Shown in pieces: positions 17,501 to 24,679 of a DNA stretch of 64,000 nt. The stretch is from contig NZ_JACGWV010000001.1 in the NCBI RefSeq assembly GCF_014137995.1, forward strand, positions 2,728,001-2,792,000, given 5' to 3'. The translations under genes were made by a program, and so were the position numbers. The stretch comes from Promicromonospora sukumoe (GTDB lineage: Bacteria > Actinomycetota > Actinomycetes > Actinomycetales > Cellulomonadaceae). Under the pieces are notes generated by a model. The model worked only from the letters and a program-made list of their open reading frames with translations, searched no databases and was not told the DNA's origin. Every line of letters starts with the position of its first letter. Within the stretch, counting starts at the first letter, position 1.

Positions 17501-18435
17501 TGGTCGCTGAGCCGCCACGACACCTGGGTCTTGCTGAGGTCGCGCAGGGCGTGCGGCAGGAAGTCGAAGCCGCCGCCCCGACCCGTGTACGTGAGCCCGT
17601 CCAGGAGGGACGGCGCGCCGGGCCGCGCGGCGTCGCTGAACCACGCGATCTGGTCGTAGTGGTGGCGGTCCGGGTCGTCGTCGAAGATCGTGCGCGGCAC
17701 CCCGTTCAGCTCCGCGGGCGGCCACAGGCCCGTCGAGACGAAGGCCTCGAACAGCAGGTCGTCGAGCCGGTCGAGGTTGAAGTCGCCCAGTACCAGGAGG
17801 TTGCGATTCCAGTCGTCCGGGCGGTCGGCCCAGCCCCGCATCCACGTGGCGAAGGCGGTCAGCTCGCCGACCCGGTCGGCGGGCGCCTCGCCCCACAGCA
17901 CGTGCACGGTGGTCAGGATCAGCTCGGTCGCGGCGCGCACGAAGCCCGCGGCGTACGGGGTGCGGGCGAACTGCTCGACGTCGCCCCGCGCACCCGCGGG
18001 CAGCACCAGCTCGCCGACCAGCCCGGACGGCTGCACCCGCTCGGCGTCGTACACGAACGCGAGGCGCTCGCCGTTGCCGGGCCCGCCCTCGGTGACGTCG
18101 GACGCGATCACCCGGTACCGCGGGCCCAGCAGGCTCAGGAGCGCGAACAGTGCCGTGGTGTCGCGCCGGGTCTCCTGGACGGCCGTGACGTCGAACCGCG
18201 CGACCACCTCGGCGATGCAGGCGAGCGCGTGCCAGTCGCGCCGGGGGGTGTCGTGCTGCGTGGACCGCCACTTGTACGTGAGGCCGCCGAACGCGCGCAG
18301 GTTCCACGTGCCGACCAGCAGGTTGTCGGCCGCCTTGGCGGGGAGCTGGTCCGCGAGCGCGGCGCGCACCCGCTCGACGTCGTCGGTCACGGCGCCGGGG
18401 ACAGGACCGGGCGGCGGGGCGATGGTCGTGGTCAT
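17470..18435 (-). CDS. endonuclease/exonuclease/phosphatase-family protein
   Basis: A 321-residue protein with all classic EEP motifs: GTWNLRAF (metal-binding Asn), AVQETRRD (metal Glu), the central Tyr/Asp region AFVYDAERV, LVLGDFNLDRL (catalytic Asp and Asn) and SDHYPLWVEF (catalytic Asp-His). Such enzymes cut DNA, RNA or phosphoesters (DNase I, sphingomyelinase, inositol phosphatase types). No secretion signal is seen, which favours an intracellular nuclease or phosphatase. It faces the CHAT/caspase operon and overlaps its last gene by 31 bases at the 3' end. Whether it belongs to that system is inferred from location only. Confidence 0.82.
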   Translation of the reverse strand: MTTTIAPPPGPVPGAVTDDVERVRAALADQLPAKAADNLLVGTWNLRAFGGLTYKWRSTQHDTPRRDWHALACIAEVVARFDVTAVQETRRDTTALFALLSLLGPRYRVIASDVTEGGPGNGERLAFVYDAERVQPSGLVGELVLPAGARGDVEQFARTPYAAGFVRAATELILTTVHVLWGEAPADRVGELTAFATWMRGWADRPDDWNRNLLVLGDFNLDRLDDLLFEAFVSTGLWPPAELNGVPRTIFDDDPDRHHYDQIAWFSDAARPGAPSLLDGLTYTGRGGGFDFLPHALRDLSKTQVSWRLSDHYPLWVEFRV

Positions 18436-18626
18436 GGCACGTCACCTGCACAGCGGATCGGGAGCTACCGATACCTGGGAAGAGGATCACCAGGACTCGG
18501 TTGATACCGCCACGCACGGCTGAAACAGGTCATATCACAACCACGCTTTCATGCTTCCGCATCCAGGAGTGAGACTGCTGTCAGCCGGCGACCGCCGGGC
18601 AACGTGTGCGCAGGGGGCAGGTTCGC

Positions 18627-18896
18627 GTGACGTCCATGAGTGCCATCTGTATCGACGAGCTGGTAGCCGTACCCGACGCCGGGGGTGTGCCCGCCGTGCA
18701 GCCGGAGTGCGGGTCGACCCGAGCGGCGATCCCCGGCTACCTCGACCGCCGCCTCGACGCGCGCCGCAAGCGCCGCTTCGAGGCGCACATCGACCGGTGC
18801 GCCGGGTGCATCCGTGCGTTCATCGACGTGCGCCAGGTCGGCTGGGCGCAGCGGGGCGCGAGCCGCCCGCAGCGGGGCGTCCGCCGCTGGCCGTGA
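18627..18896 (+). CDS. small zf-HC2 (anti-sigma-like) zinc-finger protein
   Basis: An 89-residue protein starting at GTG 18627, which a G-rich Shine-Dalgarno site precedes; ATG 18636 is an alternative. The motif H-x3-C-x2-C (EAHIDRCAGCIRAF) after an upstream Cys (PECGSTRAAIPGYLDRRLD) is the zf-HC2 fold of zinc-containing anti-sigma factors. No transmembrane helix and no sigma factor gene are nearby, so it may be a free-standing redox or zinc-sensing adaptor. The last 77 bases overlap the convergent WYL regulator gene. Confidence 0.6.
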   Translation: MTSMSAICIDELVAVPDAGGVPAVQPECGSTRAAIPGYLDRRLDARRKRRFEAHIDRCAGCIRAFIDVRQVGWAQRGASRPQRGVRRWP

Positions 18897-19923
18897 CGTC
18901 CGTGGCTTCCGTGACTTCACGGGCGGCGCGCGCCGCGCGGGCGGCGAGGCCGGCGAACGCGGCGCGCAGGTCCGGCGGGCCGACGACCTCGACGTCGGCG
19001 TCGAACCGGGCCAGGTCGGCGGCCAGGGCCGCCCAGGACCACGCCCCGGTGCGCAGCCGGGTGCGGCCGGCGCCGAACTCCTCGGCGATCCCGTCGCCGG
19101 CGAACGGCGCGACCCGGGCGAGGGGCACGTCCAGGATCACCTCGCCGGTGCACGGCCAGGGGTCGGCGGGCGCGGCGTCGGCGCCGGGGTCGGCGCCCCG
19201 GAACCGGGCCGCCAGGAACGCGCCGACGTCGCCGCCCGGCACCTCCCGGGGCGTGAACCGCGGGCCGTTCGGCACGCGGAGCGTCATCCGGTCCACCCGG
19301 TAGGTGCGCCACTCCCCCGCCTCCGGCGCCCAGCCGACGACGTACCAGCGCCGCGCGCGGACCACGAGGTGGTGCGGCTGAACCCGCCGGGGCGGCCGCG
19401 GCCCCGTGTCAGGCTGCCCGGGCGTCGCGTAGTCGAACCGCACCTCCTCGCGCGCGCGGACGGCTGCGCTCAGCGCGAGCAGCACGTCGGTGTCGACCTG
19501 GGCGCCGCTGCCACCCGGCCCGGTCTCCGCCGCGGCGACCTCCAGGGCGTCGACCCGCTGCCGCAGCCGGGAGGGCAGCACCTGGCGCACGGTCGTCAGG
19601 GCGCGGGCGGCGGCCTCCTCGATGCCCGCCCCCGTCACGACGGCGAGCCGCAGCGCCACGGTGAGCGCGACGGCCTGCTCGTCGTCGAACAGCAGGGGCG
19701 GCAGGTCGCTGCCCGCCTCCAGCCGGTACCCGCCGTCGGGCCCGCGGGACGTCCGCACGGGGTAGCCGAGCTCGCGCAGGCGGTCGACGTCGCGGCGCAC
19801 CGTGCGGTCGGTGACGCCGAGCCGGCGCGCGAGCTGTTCGGCGGGCCAGTCGCGCCGGACCTGGAGCAGCGAGAGCAGGGACAGCAGGCGGGCGGACGTG
19901 GTCGCGGCGTCGGCGGTGGGCAT
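18820..19923 (-). CDS. YafY-type WYL-domain transcriptional regulator
   Basis: A 367-residue regulator. The N-terminal HTH_11 winged helix (about residues 8-65, SLLQVRRDWPAEQLARRLGVTDRTVRRDVDR split by the recognition helix) is followed by a WYL domain (about 135-215). A C-terminal WCX-like region ends near residue 335. The last 30 residues are Ala/Gly/Arg-rich and of doubtful order. In the divergent promoter a 25-base dyad is centred about 30 bases from its start, indicating autoregulation and control of the VOC gene on the other side. Such WYL-VOC pairs are common in actinobacteria. The ligand is unknown. Confidence 0.85.
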   Translation of the reverse strand: MPTADAATTSARLLSLLSLLQVRRDWPAEQLARRLGVTDRTVRRDVDRLRELGYPVRTSRGPDGGYRLEAGSDLPPLLFDDEQAVALTVALRLAVVTGAGIEEAAARALTTVRQVLPSRLRQRVDALEVAAAETGPGGSGAQVDTDVLLALSAAVRAREEVRFDYATPGQPDTGPRPPRRVQPHHLVVRARRWYVVGWAPEAGEWRTYRVDRMTLRVPNGPRFTPREVPGGDVGAFLAARFRGADPGADAAPADPWPCTGEVILDVPLARVAPFAGDGIAEEFGAGRTRLRTGAWSWAALAADLARFDADVEVVGPPDLRAAFAGLAARAARAAREVTEATDVTASGGRPAAGGSRPAAPSRPGARR

Positions 19924-19942
19924 GCCTCCCACGATGGCACGA

Positions 19943-19967
19943 GTACCGGACGTTCCCTGTCCGGTAC
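19943..19967. promoter_or_regulatory. inverted-repeat operator of WYL regulator
   Basis: GTACCGGAC and GTCCGGTAC are perfect nine-base arms around GTTCCCT, between the divergent WYL regulator and VOC genes. Position and symmetry fit the regulator's own operator. Confidence 0.75.
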
Positions 19968-20036
19968 GCCCGGCAGAGTGACGGGTGTCGCCGGAAACCT
20001 CCGGCGGCGACCCCACCCGCGAAGGACCACCACACC

Positions 20037-20504
20037 ATGTCGATCAACACCGTCGCCCACCTGAACTTCCGCGGCCAGGCCCGCGCGGCCCTGGAGTTCT
20101 ACCAGTCGGTCTTCGGCGGGCAGCTCCTCGTGACCACCTACGGCGACTTCGGCATGCCGGCCGGGCTGCCCGACGCCGGCAAGGTCGTCTTCGGCCACGT
20201 CGTGGCCGACAACGGCTTCCGGGTCATGGCCTACGACGTGCCCGGCGCCGAGCCGCTCCCCGCGGCCGACGCACCGACCACCCGCCGGGAGAACGGCACG
20301 ACCATCACCTCGGAGCCGTTCTTCCTGTCCGTGCGCGGCGAGACCGTCGAGGAGGTCGGCGCCCTCTGGGCGGCGCTGGCGGACGGCGCCACCGTCGTCG
20401 AGCCGTTCGGCCCGGCGCAGTGGGCGCCCGCGTTCGGGATGCTCACCGACCGCTTCGGCGTCACCTGGGTGCTCGACGTCGCTGCCGAGTACGTCCCTGC
20501 CTGA
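20037..20504 (+). CDS. PhnB/YdcE-like VOC protein
   Basis: A 155-residue VOC-fold protein. FRGQARAALEFYQSVFGGQLLVTTYGDFGMP is the usual N-terminal module of PhnB/3-demethylubiquinone-methyltransferase-like proteins; the segment here runs over residues 12-42. The C-terminal module ends in DRFGVTWVLDV. These proteins generally bind small metabolites; the catalytic role is mostly unproven. It is divergent from the WYL regulator and shares its operator, so it is probably the regulated gene. A very strong hairpin follows its stop. Confidence 0.85.
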   Translation: MSINTVAHLNFRGQARAALEFYQSVFGGQLLVTTYGDFGMPAGLPDAGKVVFGHVVADNGFRVMAYDVPGAEPLPAADAPTTRRENGTTITSEPFFLSVRGETVEEVGALWAALADGATVVEPFGPAQWAPAFGMLTDRFGVTWVLDVAAEYVPA

Positions 20505-20516
20505 CGTCGCCGGCGC

Positions 20517-20550
20517 GGCCCGGGCTCCGCGAGAACGCGGAGCCCGGGCC
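20517..20550 (+). terminator. strong intrinsic terminator
   Basis: A perfect 15-base-pair stem (arms 20517-20531 and 20536-20550) with an AGAA loop, 13 bases after the VOC stop. It isolates this gene from the phosphate transporter promoter. Confidence 0.85.
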
Positions 20551-20573
20551 CGACGCACACCATCAATGCTGCG

Positions 20574-20595
20574 ACAAGATGAACACCAGATGAAC
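20574..20595 (-). promoter_or_regulatory. PHO box upstream of pit
   Basis: Read on the minus strand, two adjacent 11-mers GTTCATCTGGT and GTTCATCTTGT match the direct-repeat PhoP-binding consensus known from Streptomyces (GTTCACC-type units). The site is about 60 bases before the pit start, in a locally AT-richer promoter region. Similar repeats occur before three units of the pst locus. Confidence 0.75.
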
Positions 20596-20656
20596 TATGA
20601 GGGAACATCGCCTGGATTTCAGTCAAAAACACAGATCACGACCAGGTTCGCCTCGC

Positions 20657-21949
20657 ATGATCGAGGCCGTGACCGAAACGCTCCTGCTCGCGCTCGTCGT
20701 CGTGACCGCGCTCGCCTTCGACTTCACGAACGGTTTTCACGACACGGGCAACGCGATGGCCACCTCCATCGCCACGCGCGCCCTCAAGCCCAAGGCAGCC
20801 GTGGCGCTGTCCGCCGTCCTCAACCTCGTCGGCGCGTTCCTGTCGCTCGCCGTCGCCGCGACGATTGCCAAGGGCATCGTCGACGCGGAGGTGATCACCC
20901 TTCCCGTCGTGCTCGCCGGCCTGGTGGGCGGCATCGTCTGGAACCTGCTGACGTGGTTGCTCGGCATCCCGTCCAGCTCCTCGCATGCGCTGGTCGGCGG
21001 CATGGTCGGCGCCGTCCTCGCCGCCGTCGGCACGTCGGGCGTGCTGTGGACCGGCGTGGTGTCCAAGGTGCTCGTGCCCGCGCTGCTCGCCCCGCTCATC
21101 GCGATCGCCGTCGCGGGCCTCGGCACCTGGTGCGTCGCCAAGCTGACGCGCGGCGTGCCGCAGGACCTGACCAACCGCGGCTTCCGCTGGGGCCAGATCG
21201 GCTCCGCCTCGCTCGTCTCGCTCGCGCACGGCACCAACGACGCGCAGAAGTCAATGGGCATCATCCTGCTCGCGCTCATCGCGGGCGGCGCCGTGCCCGC
21301 CGACTCCGGCGTGCCGCTCTGGGTGATCCTGAGCTGCGCCATCGCCATGGCCGTCGGCACCTACCTGGGCGGCTGGCGGGTCATCCGAACGCTCGGCAAG
21401 GGCCTCGTCGAGATCGACACCCGCCAGGGCATGGCCGCCGAGACCTCCTCGGCCGCCGTCATCCTGCTGTCCAGCCACTTCGGGTTCTCGCTGTCGACGA
21501 CGCACGTCGCCACCGGCTCGGTGCTCGGCTCCGGCGTCGGCATGCCGGGCGCGAAGGTGCGCTGGAGCGTCGCCGGCCGCATGTTCGTCGCCTGGGGCCT
21601 GACCCTGCCGGCCGCGGGCCTGGTCGGCGCGCTGTGCCACTGGCTGGAGTCCGCCATCGGCGGCACCGCGGGCACCCTCGCCGTCTTCGGGGTGCTGGTG
21701 GCCTCGTCGGCGGCCATCTGGATCGCGTCGCGGCGCACACCGGTCGACCACACCAACGTCAACGAGGAGTGGGACGAGGACAAGGGCGCGAACATCGAGC
21801 CCGTCGCCGCCACCACCGGCGAGGCGGGCGGCGAGCGCGTCGGCCCCGTGCCCGCCCTCGCGACGGCCTCGTCCGTCGGCCCGGCCATCGAGTCCGTGGG
21901 GACGGTCGGCGCCCCGGGCGCCGGCACCTCGCCGAAGGGAGACAACTGA
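20657..21949 (+). CDS. pit: PiT-family inorganic phosphate transporter
   Basis: A 430-residue membrane transporter. Both PiT signature repeats are present: FDFTNGFHDTGNAMATSIATR near the N-terminus (residues 19-39) and SLAHGTNDAQKSMGIILL in the second half, each followed by several transmembrane helices (about ten in all). It imports metal-phosphate with protons at low affinity. A C-terminal tail of about 60 residues, rich in Gly, Ala and Pro, is cytoplasmic. The start MIEAVTETLLLA is chosen because it begins the first helix. A PHO box lies upstream. The next gene overlaps by one base. Confidence 0.92.
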   Translation: MIEAVTETLLLALVVVTALAFDFTNGFHDTGNAMATSIATRALKPKAAVALSAVLNLVGAFLSLAVAATIAKGIVDAEVITLPVVLAGLVGGIVWNLLTWLLGIPSSSSHALVGGMVGAVLAAVGTSGVLWTGVVSKVLVPALLAPLIAIAVAGLGTWCVAKLTRGVPQDLTNRGFRWGQIGSASLVSLAHGTNDAQKSMGIILLALIAGGAVPADSGVPLWVILSCAIAMAVGTYLGGWRVIRTLGKGLVEIDTRQGMAAETSSAAVILLSSHFGFSLSTTHVATGSVLGSGVGMPGAKVRWSVAGRMFVAWGLTLPAAGLVGALCHWLESAIGGTAGTLAVFGVLVASSAAIWIASRRTPVDHTNVNEEWDEDKGANIEPVAATTGEAGGERVGPVPALATASSVGPAIESVGTVGAPGAGTSPKGDN

Positions 21950-22245
21950 TGAGCGAGTTCATCGAGTGGGGCGCACTGGGCCAGGTCCTCGTGGCCGGCG
22001 TGCTCGTCGGCGCCGGCATCCCCGCGCTGTTCGCGCTGGGGCTGCGCCTGCTGGCCGGCTCCGCGCAGGACCGCGAGGACGCGGCCAGGGCGGCGCAGGC
22101 GCGGACGACGGAGGACGGCCGCCCCGTCGCCGTCGCCATCCCGCGCCCCGGTCCCGCACGGATGGCCGGAGCGGTCCTGTGCCTGGCCCTCGTCGTCGCG
22201 GCGGTCGCCACGGGGCTGTTCGTCGTCGTCTCCGGCGGGCACTGA
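21949..22245 (+). CDS. small two-helix membrane protein coupled to pit
   Basis: A 98-residue protein with two transmembrane segments (about residues 10-37 and 73-94) and an intervening basic/acidic loop. Its ATG overlaps the pit stop, so translation is coupled. Small membrane genes directly after pit are common in actinobacteria and may be accessory or stabilising subunits. No family motif or function can be assigned. Confidence 0.75.
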   Translation: MSEFIEWGALGQVLVAGVLVGAGIPALFALGLRLLAGSAQDREDAARAAQARTTEDGRPVAVAIPRPGPARMAGAVLCLALVVAAVATGLFVVVSGGH

Positions 22246-22278
22246 CGCCGGGCACATAGGCGACGCACAGGTTCGGCC

Positions 22279-22309
22279 CAGGGAGCCCCCCGGAACGGGG
22301 GGCACCCTG
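22279..22309 (+). terminator. hairpin between pit operon and two-component system
   Basis: CAGGG-A-GCCCCCC pairs with GGGGGGC-A-CCCTG around a GGAAC loop: 12 base pairs with one A-A mismatch. It ends six bases before the response regulator start, so it could terminate the pit transcript or act in the leader of the next gene by hiding its ribosome site. Confidence 0.6.
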
Positions 22310-22314
22310 GAGGC

Positions 22315-23076
22315 ATGACCACAGCACCCGCGCCCGCCGGCCGGCAGCGCCTGACCCGGTCGGACGGGTCGCCCGTCCGGGTGCTCGTCGTCGACGACGA
22401 GCCCAACCTCACCGAGCTGCTCACCTCCGCGCTGCGGCTGGAGGGCATGGACGTCACCGCCGCCCCCGACGGCGCCTCCGCGATCCGCCGGGTGCGGGAG
22501 TCGACGCCGGACATCGTCGTGCTCGACGTCATGCTCCCCGACATGGACGGGCTCACCGTGCTGCGCCGCCTGCGCGAGCACGAGGCCCGGGTGCCCGTGC
22601 TGTTCCTGACCGCGCGCGACGCCGTCGAGGACCGCGTCTCCGGGCTCACCGCCGGCGGCGACGACTACGTGACCAAGCCGTTCAGCCTGGAGGAGGTCGT
22701 GGCCCGGCTGCGCGGCCTGCTCCGGCGCCGCGGCACGGCAGGCCCGGACGAGGACGCCGTCCTCGCCGTCGGCGACCTCCGCCTCGACGAGGACGCCCAC
22801 GAGGTCCGGCGCGCGGGCGAGGAGATCCACCTGACGGCGACCGAGTTCGAGCTGCTGCGCTACCTCATGCGCAACCCGCGGCGCGTGCTGTCCAAGGCGC
22901 AGATCCTCGACCGCGTCTGGAACTACGACTTCGGCGGGCAGGCGAACATCGTCGAGCTGTACGTGTCCTACCTGCGCCGCAAGATCGACCGGGGGCGCGA
23001 GCCCATGATCCACACGCTGCGCGGCGTCGGCTACGTGCTGCGGCCACCCAAGGGGACGGGCGAGACCCGTGCCTGA
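22315..23076 (+). CDS. OmpR/PhoP-type response regulator
   Basis: A 253-residue regulator. The receiver domain has D27/D28, phospho-acceptor D71 in IVVLDVMLPDMDG and Lys in DYVTKPFS. The winged-helix domain (about 150-245) contains TEFELLRYLMRNPRRVLSK, WNYDFGGQANIVELYVSYLRRKID and HTLRGVGYVLR. These segments are strikingly like Mycobacterium PhoP and TcrX/TrcR regulators. Orthology to the phosphate regulator that would bind PHO boxes is not established. It overlaps its kinase gene by eight bases. The first 20 residues are an extension beyond the usual start. Confidence 0.92.
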   Translation: MTTAPAPAGRQRLTRSDGSPVRVLVVDDEPNLTELLTSALRLEGMDVTAAPDGASAIRRVRESTPDIVVLDVMLPDMDGLTVLRRLREHEARVPVLFLTARDAVEDRVSGLTAGGDDYVTKPFSLEEVVARLRGLLRRRGTAGPDEDAVLAVGDLRLDEDAHEVRRAGEEIHLTATEFELLRYLMRNPRRVLSKAQILDRVWNYDFGGQANIVELYVSYLRRKIDRGREPMIHTLRGVGYVLRPPKGTGETRA

Positions 23077-24679
23077 GATCCCCGTGCCCACCGCACCCAC
23101 GCCGCCCGCGCGCGCCGCGCGCCGCCCCACCGCGCTGCGGCGGCGGCTCGTGCTCGTGCTCGCCGCGGTCGTCCTCGTGGTCACGGTGGGCCTCGGCGTC
23201 GCGTCGACGGCGGTGCTGCGCTCGCAGCTCCTGAGCCAGGCCGACCACGAGCTGGAGCAGGCGAGCCAGCGCCTCACGCAGGGCCCCCAAGTCCCCACCC
23301 TCCCCATGCCCGCGCCGGCCGGCGCCACCGGCACGGAGATCCGCTCCGCGTTCCCGCCCGGCCTGGGCCCCGGCAGCGTCGTCGTGCGCTACGTCGACGG
23401 CGAGCCCGTGCTCGCCGACCACGTCACCACGTCGCTGGAGCGGGAGGCGCTCGACGACACCCAGGTCACCGAGCTCCTCGCCGTGCCCGACGACGGCCAG
23501 GTCCACGACGTCCGGCTCACCGGCCTCGGCTCCTTTCGCGCGGTGCACACGACCACCGACGACGGTCAGCCGACGGTCGTGGCGGCCGGCACGGAGACCG
23601 TCGACGCGACCGTGCACCGCTACGTCCTGGTCGAGATCGCGCTCGGCGGCGCCGCGCTGCTCGCCGCCGTCGTCGTGGGCGCCTGGCTCGTGCGCCGCTC
23701 CCTGCGCCCGCTCGACGGCGTCACCGCCGCCGCCAGCCGCGTCTCCGAGCTGGAGCTCTCCCAGGGCGCGATCGCCACCATCCCCCGCGTGCCCGCCGAC
23801 CTGACCGACGAGCGCACCGAGGTCGGCCAGGTCGGCGCCGCGCTCAACCGCATGCTGCAGAACGTCGAGGTCTCGCTCCAGGCCCGGCACGACTCCGAGA
23901 CCCAGGTGCGCAGCTTCGTCGCCGACGCCAGCCACGAGCTCCGCACGCCCCTGGCCTCGATCCGCGGGTACGCCGAGCTCGTGCACCGCACCCCCGAGGA
24001 CGTGCCGCCCACCACCGCGCGCTCCCTGGACCGCATCGAGTCCGAGGCCATCCGCATGACCGGCCTCGTCGAGGACCTGCTGCTCCTGGCGCGGCTCGAC
24101 GCCGGACGGCAGCTCGACCGGGCACCCGTCGACCTGGCGGCGCTCGCCGTCGACGGCGTGATGGACGCGCACGCGGCCGGCCCGGACCGCACCTGGACCC
24201 TGGAGCTGCCGGACGCCGACGACGAGGCTCCCGACGGCGCGCCCGTCGTGACCGGCGACGAGGCCAGCCTGCGGCAGGTCGTGGCCAACCTGCTCGCCAA
24301 CGCGCGCACCCACACCCCGCCCGGGACCAGGGTGCACGTGCGGCTCGCGTCCGACGGCGACGCCGTCGTCCTGGAGGTCACCGACGACGGCCCGGGCATC
24401 CCCGCGGCGCTGCGCCCCACGCTGTTCCGCCGGTTCACGCGCGGCGACGCGGCCCGCAACCGCAACGGCGGGTCGACCGGCCTGGGCCTGGCGATCGCCG
24501 AGGCCATCGTCACCGAGCACGGCGGCACGCTCGCCGTCCGGTCGACCACCGCGGACGAGGACGGCCCGCCCGGCACCACGTTCACCGTGCGGCTGCCGCG
24601 CGCCGTGCCGGAGGTCCGGCAGCAGGACCTCAGCCGCCCGACGGGCCAGTCGTCCGGTCGGCGAGGATCTGCCGCGTGA
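23069..24679 (+). CDS. HAMP-containing sensor histidine kinase
   Basis: A 536-residue EnvZ/PhoR-like kinase with a GTG start. Transmembrane helix 1 (about residues 25-50) and helix 2 (about 188-210) flank an extracytoplasmic sensor domain of around 135 residues. A HAMP linker is followed by HisKA with H289 in DASHELRTPLASIRGYAELV. The HATPase domain has N-box VVANLLANARTH, G1 DDGPGIP and G2 GGSTGLGLAIAEA. It is the cognate kinase of the preceding regulator. The stimulus cannot be read from the sequence. The last 50 bases overlap the convergent MFS gene. Confidence 0.92.
   Translation: MPEIPVPTAPTPPARAARRPTALRRRLVLVLAAVVLVVTVGLGVASTAVLRSQLLSQADHELEQASQRLTQGPQVPTLPMPAPAGATGTEIRSAFPPGLGPGSVVVRYVDGEPVLADHVTTSLEREALDDTQVTELLAVPDDGQVHDVRLTGLGSFRAVHTTTDDGQPTVVAAGTETVDATVHRYVLVEIALGGAALLAAVVVGAWLVRRSLRPLDGVTAAASRVSELELSQGAIATIPRVPADLTDERTEVGQVGAALNRMLQNVEVSLQARHDSETQVRSFVADASHELRTPLASIRGYAELVHRTPEDVPPTTARSLDRIESEAIRMTGLVEDLLLLARLDAGRQLDRAPVDLAALAVDGVMDAHAAGPDRTWTLELPDADDEAPDGAPVVTGDEASLRQVVANLLANARTHTPPGTRVHVRLASDGDAVVLEVTDDGPGIPAALRPTLFRRFTRGDAARNRNGGSTGLGLAIAEAIVTEHGGTLAVRSTTADEDGPPGTTFTVRLPRAVPEVRQQDLSRPTGQSSGRRGSAA

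Noticed and set aside
11842..18435. Toxin-antitoxin or CRISPR-linked Craspase arrangement
   Set aside because: No cas gene, repeat array, gasdermin-like gene or small antitoxin gene is visible nearby.
22315..24679. Naming this two-component system PhoP-PhoR of the phosphate regulon
   Set aside because: The regulator resembles mycobacterial PhoP/TcrX types, which do not control phosphate uptake, and the kinase has a large external domain; adjacency to pit is not enough.
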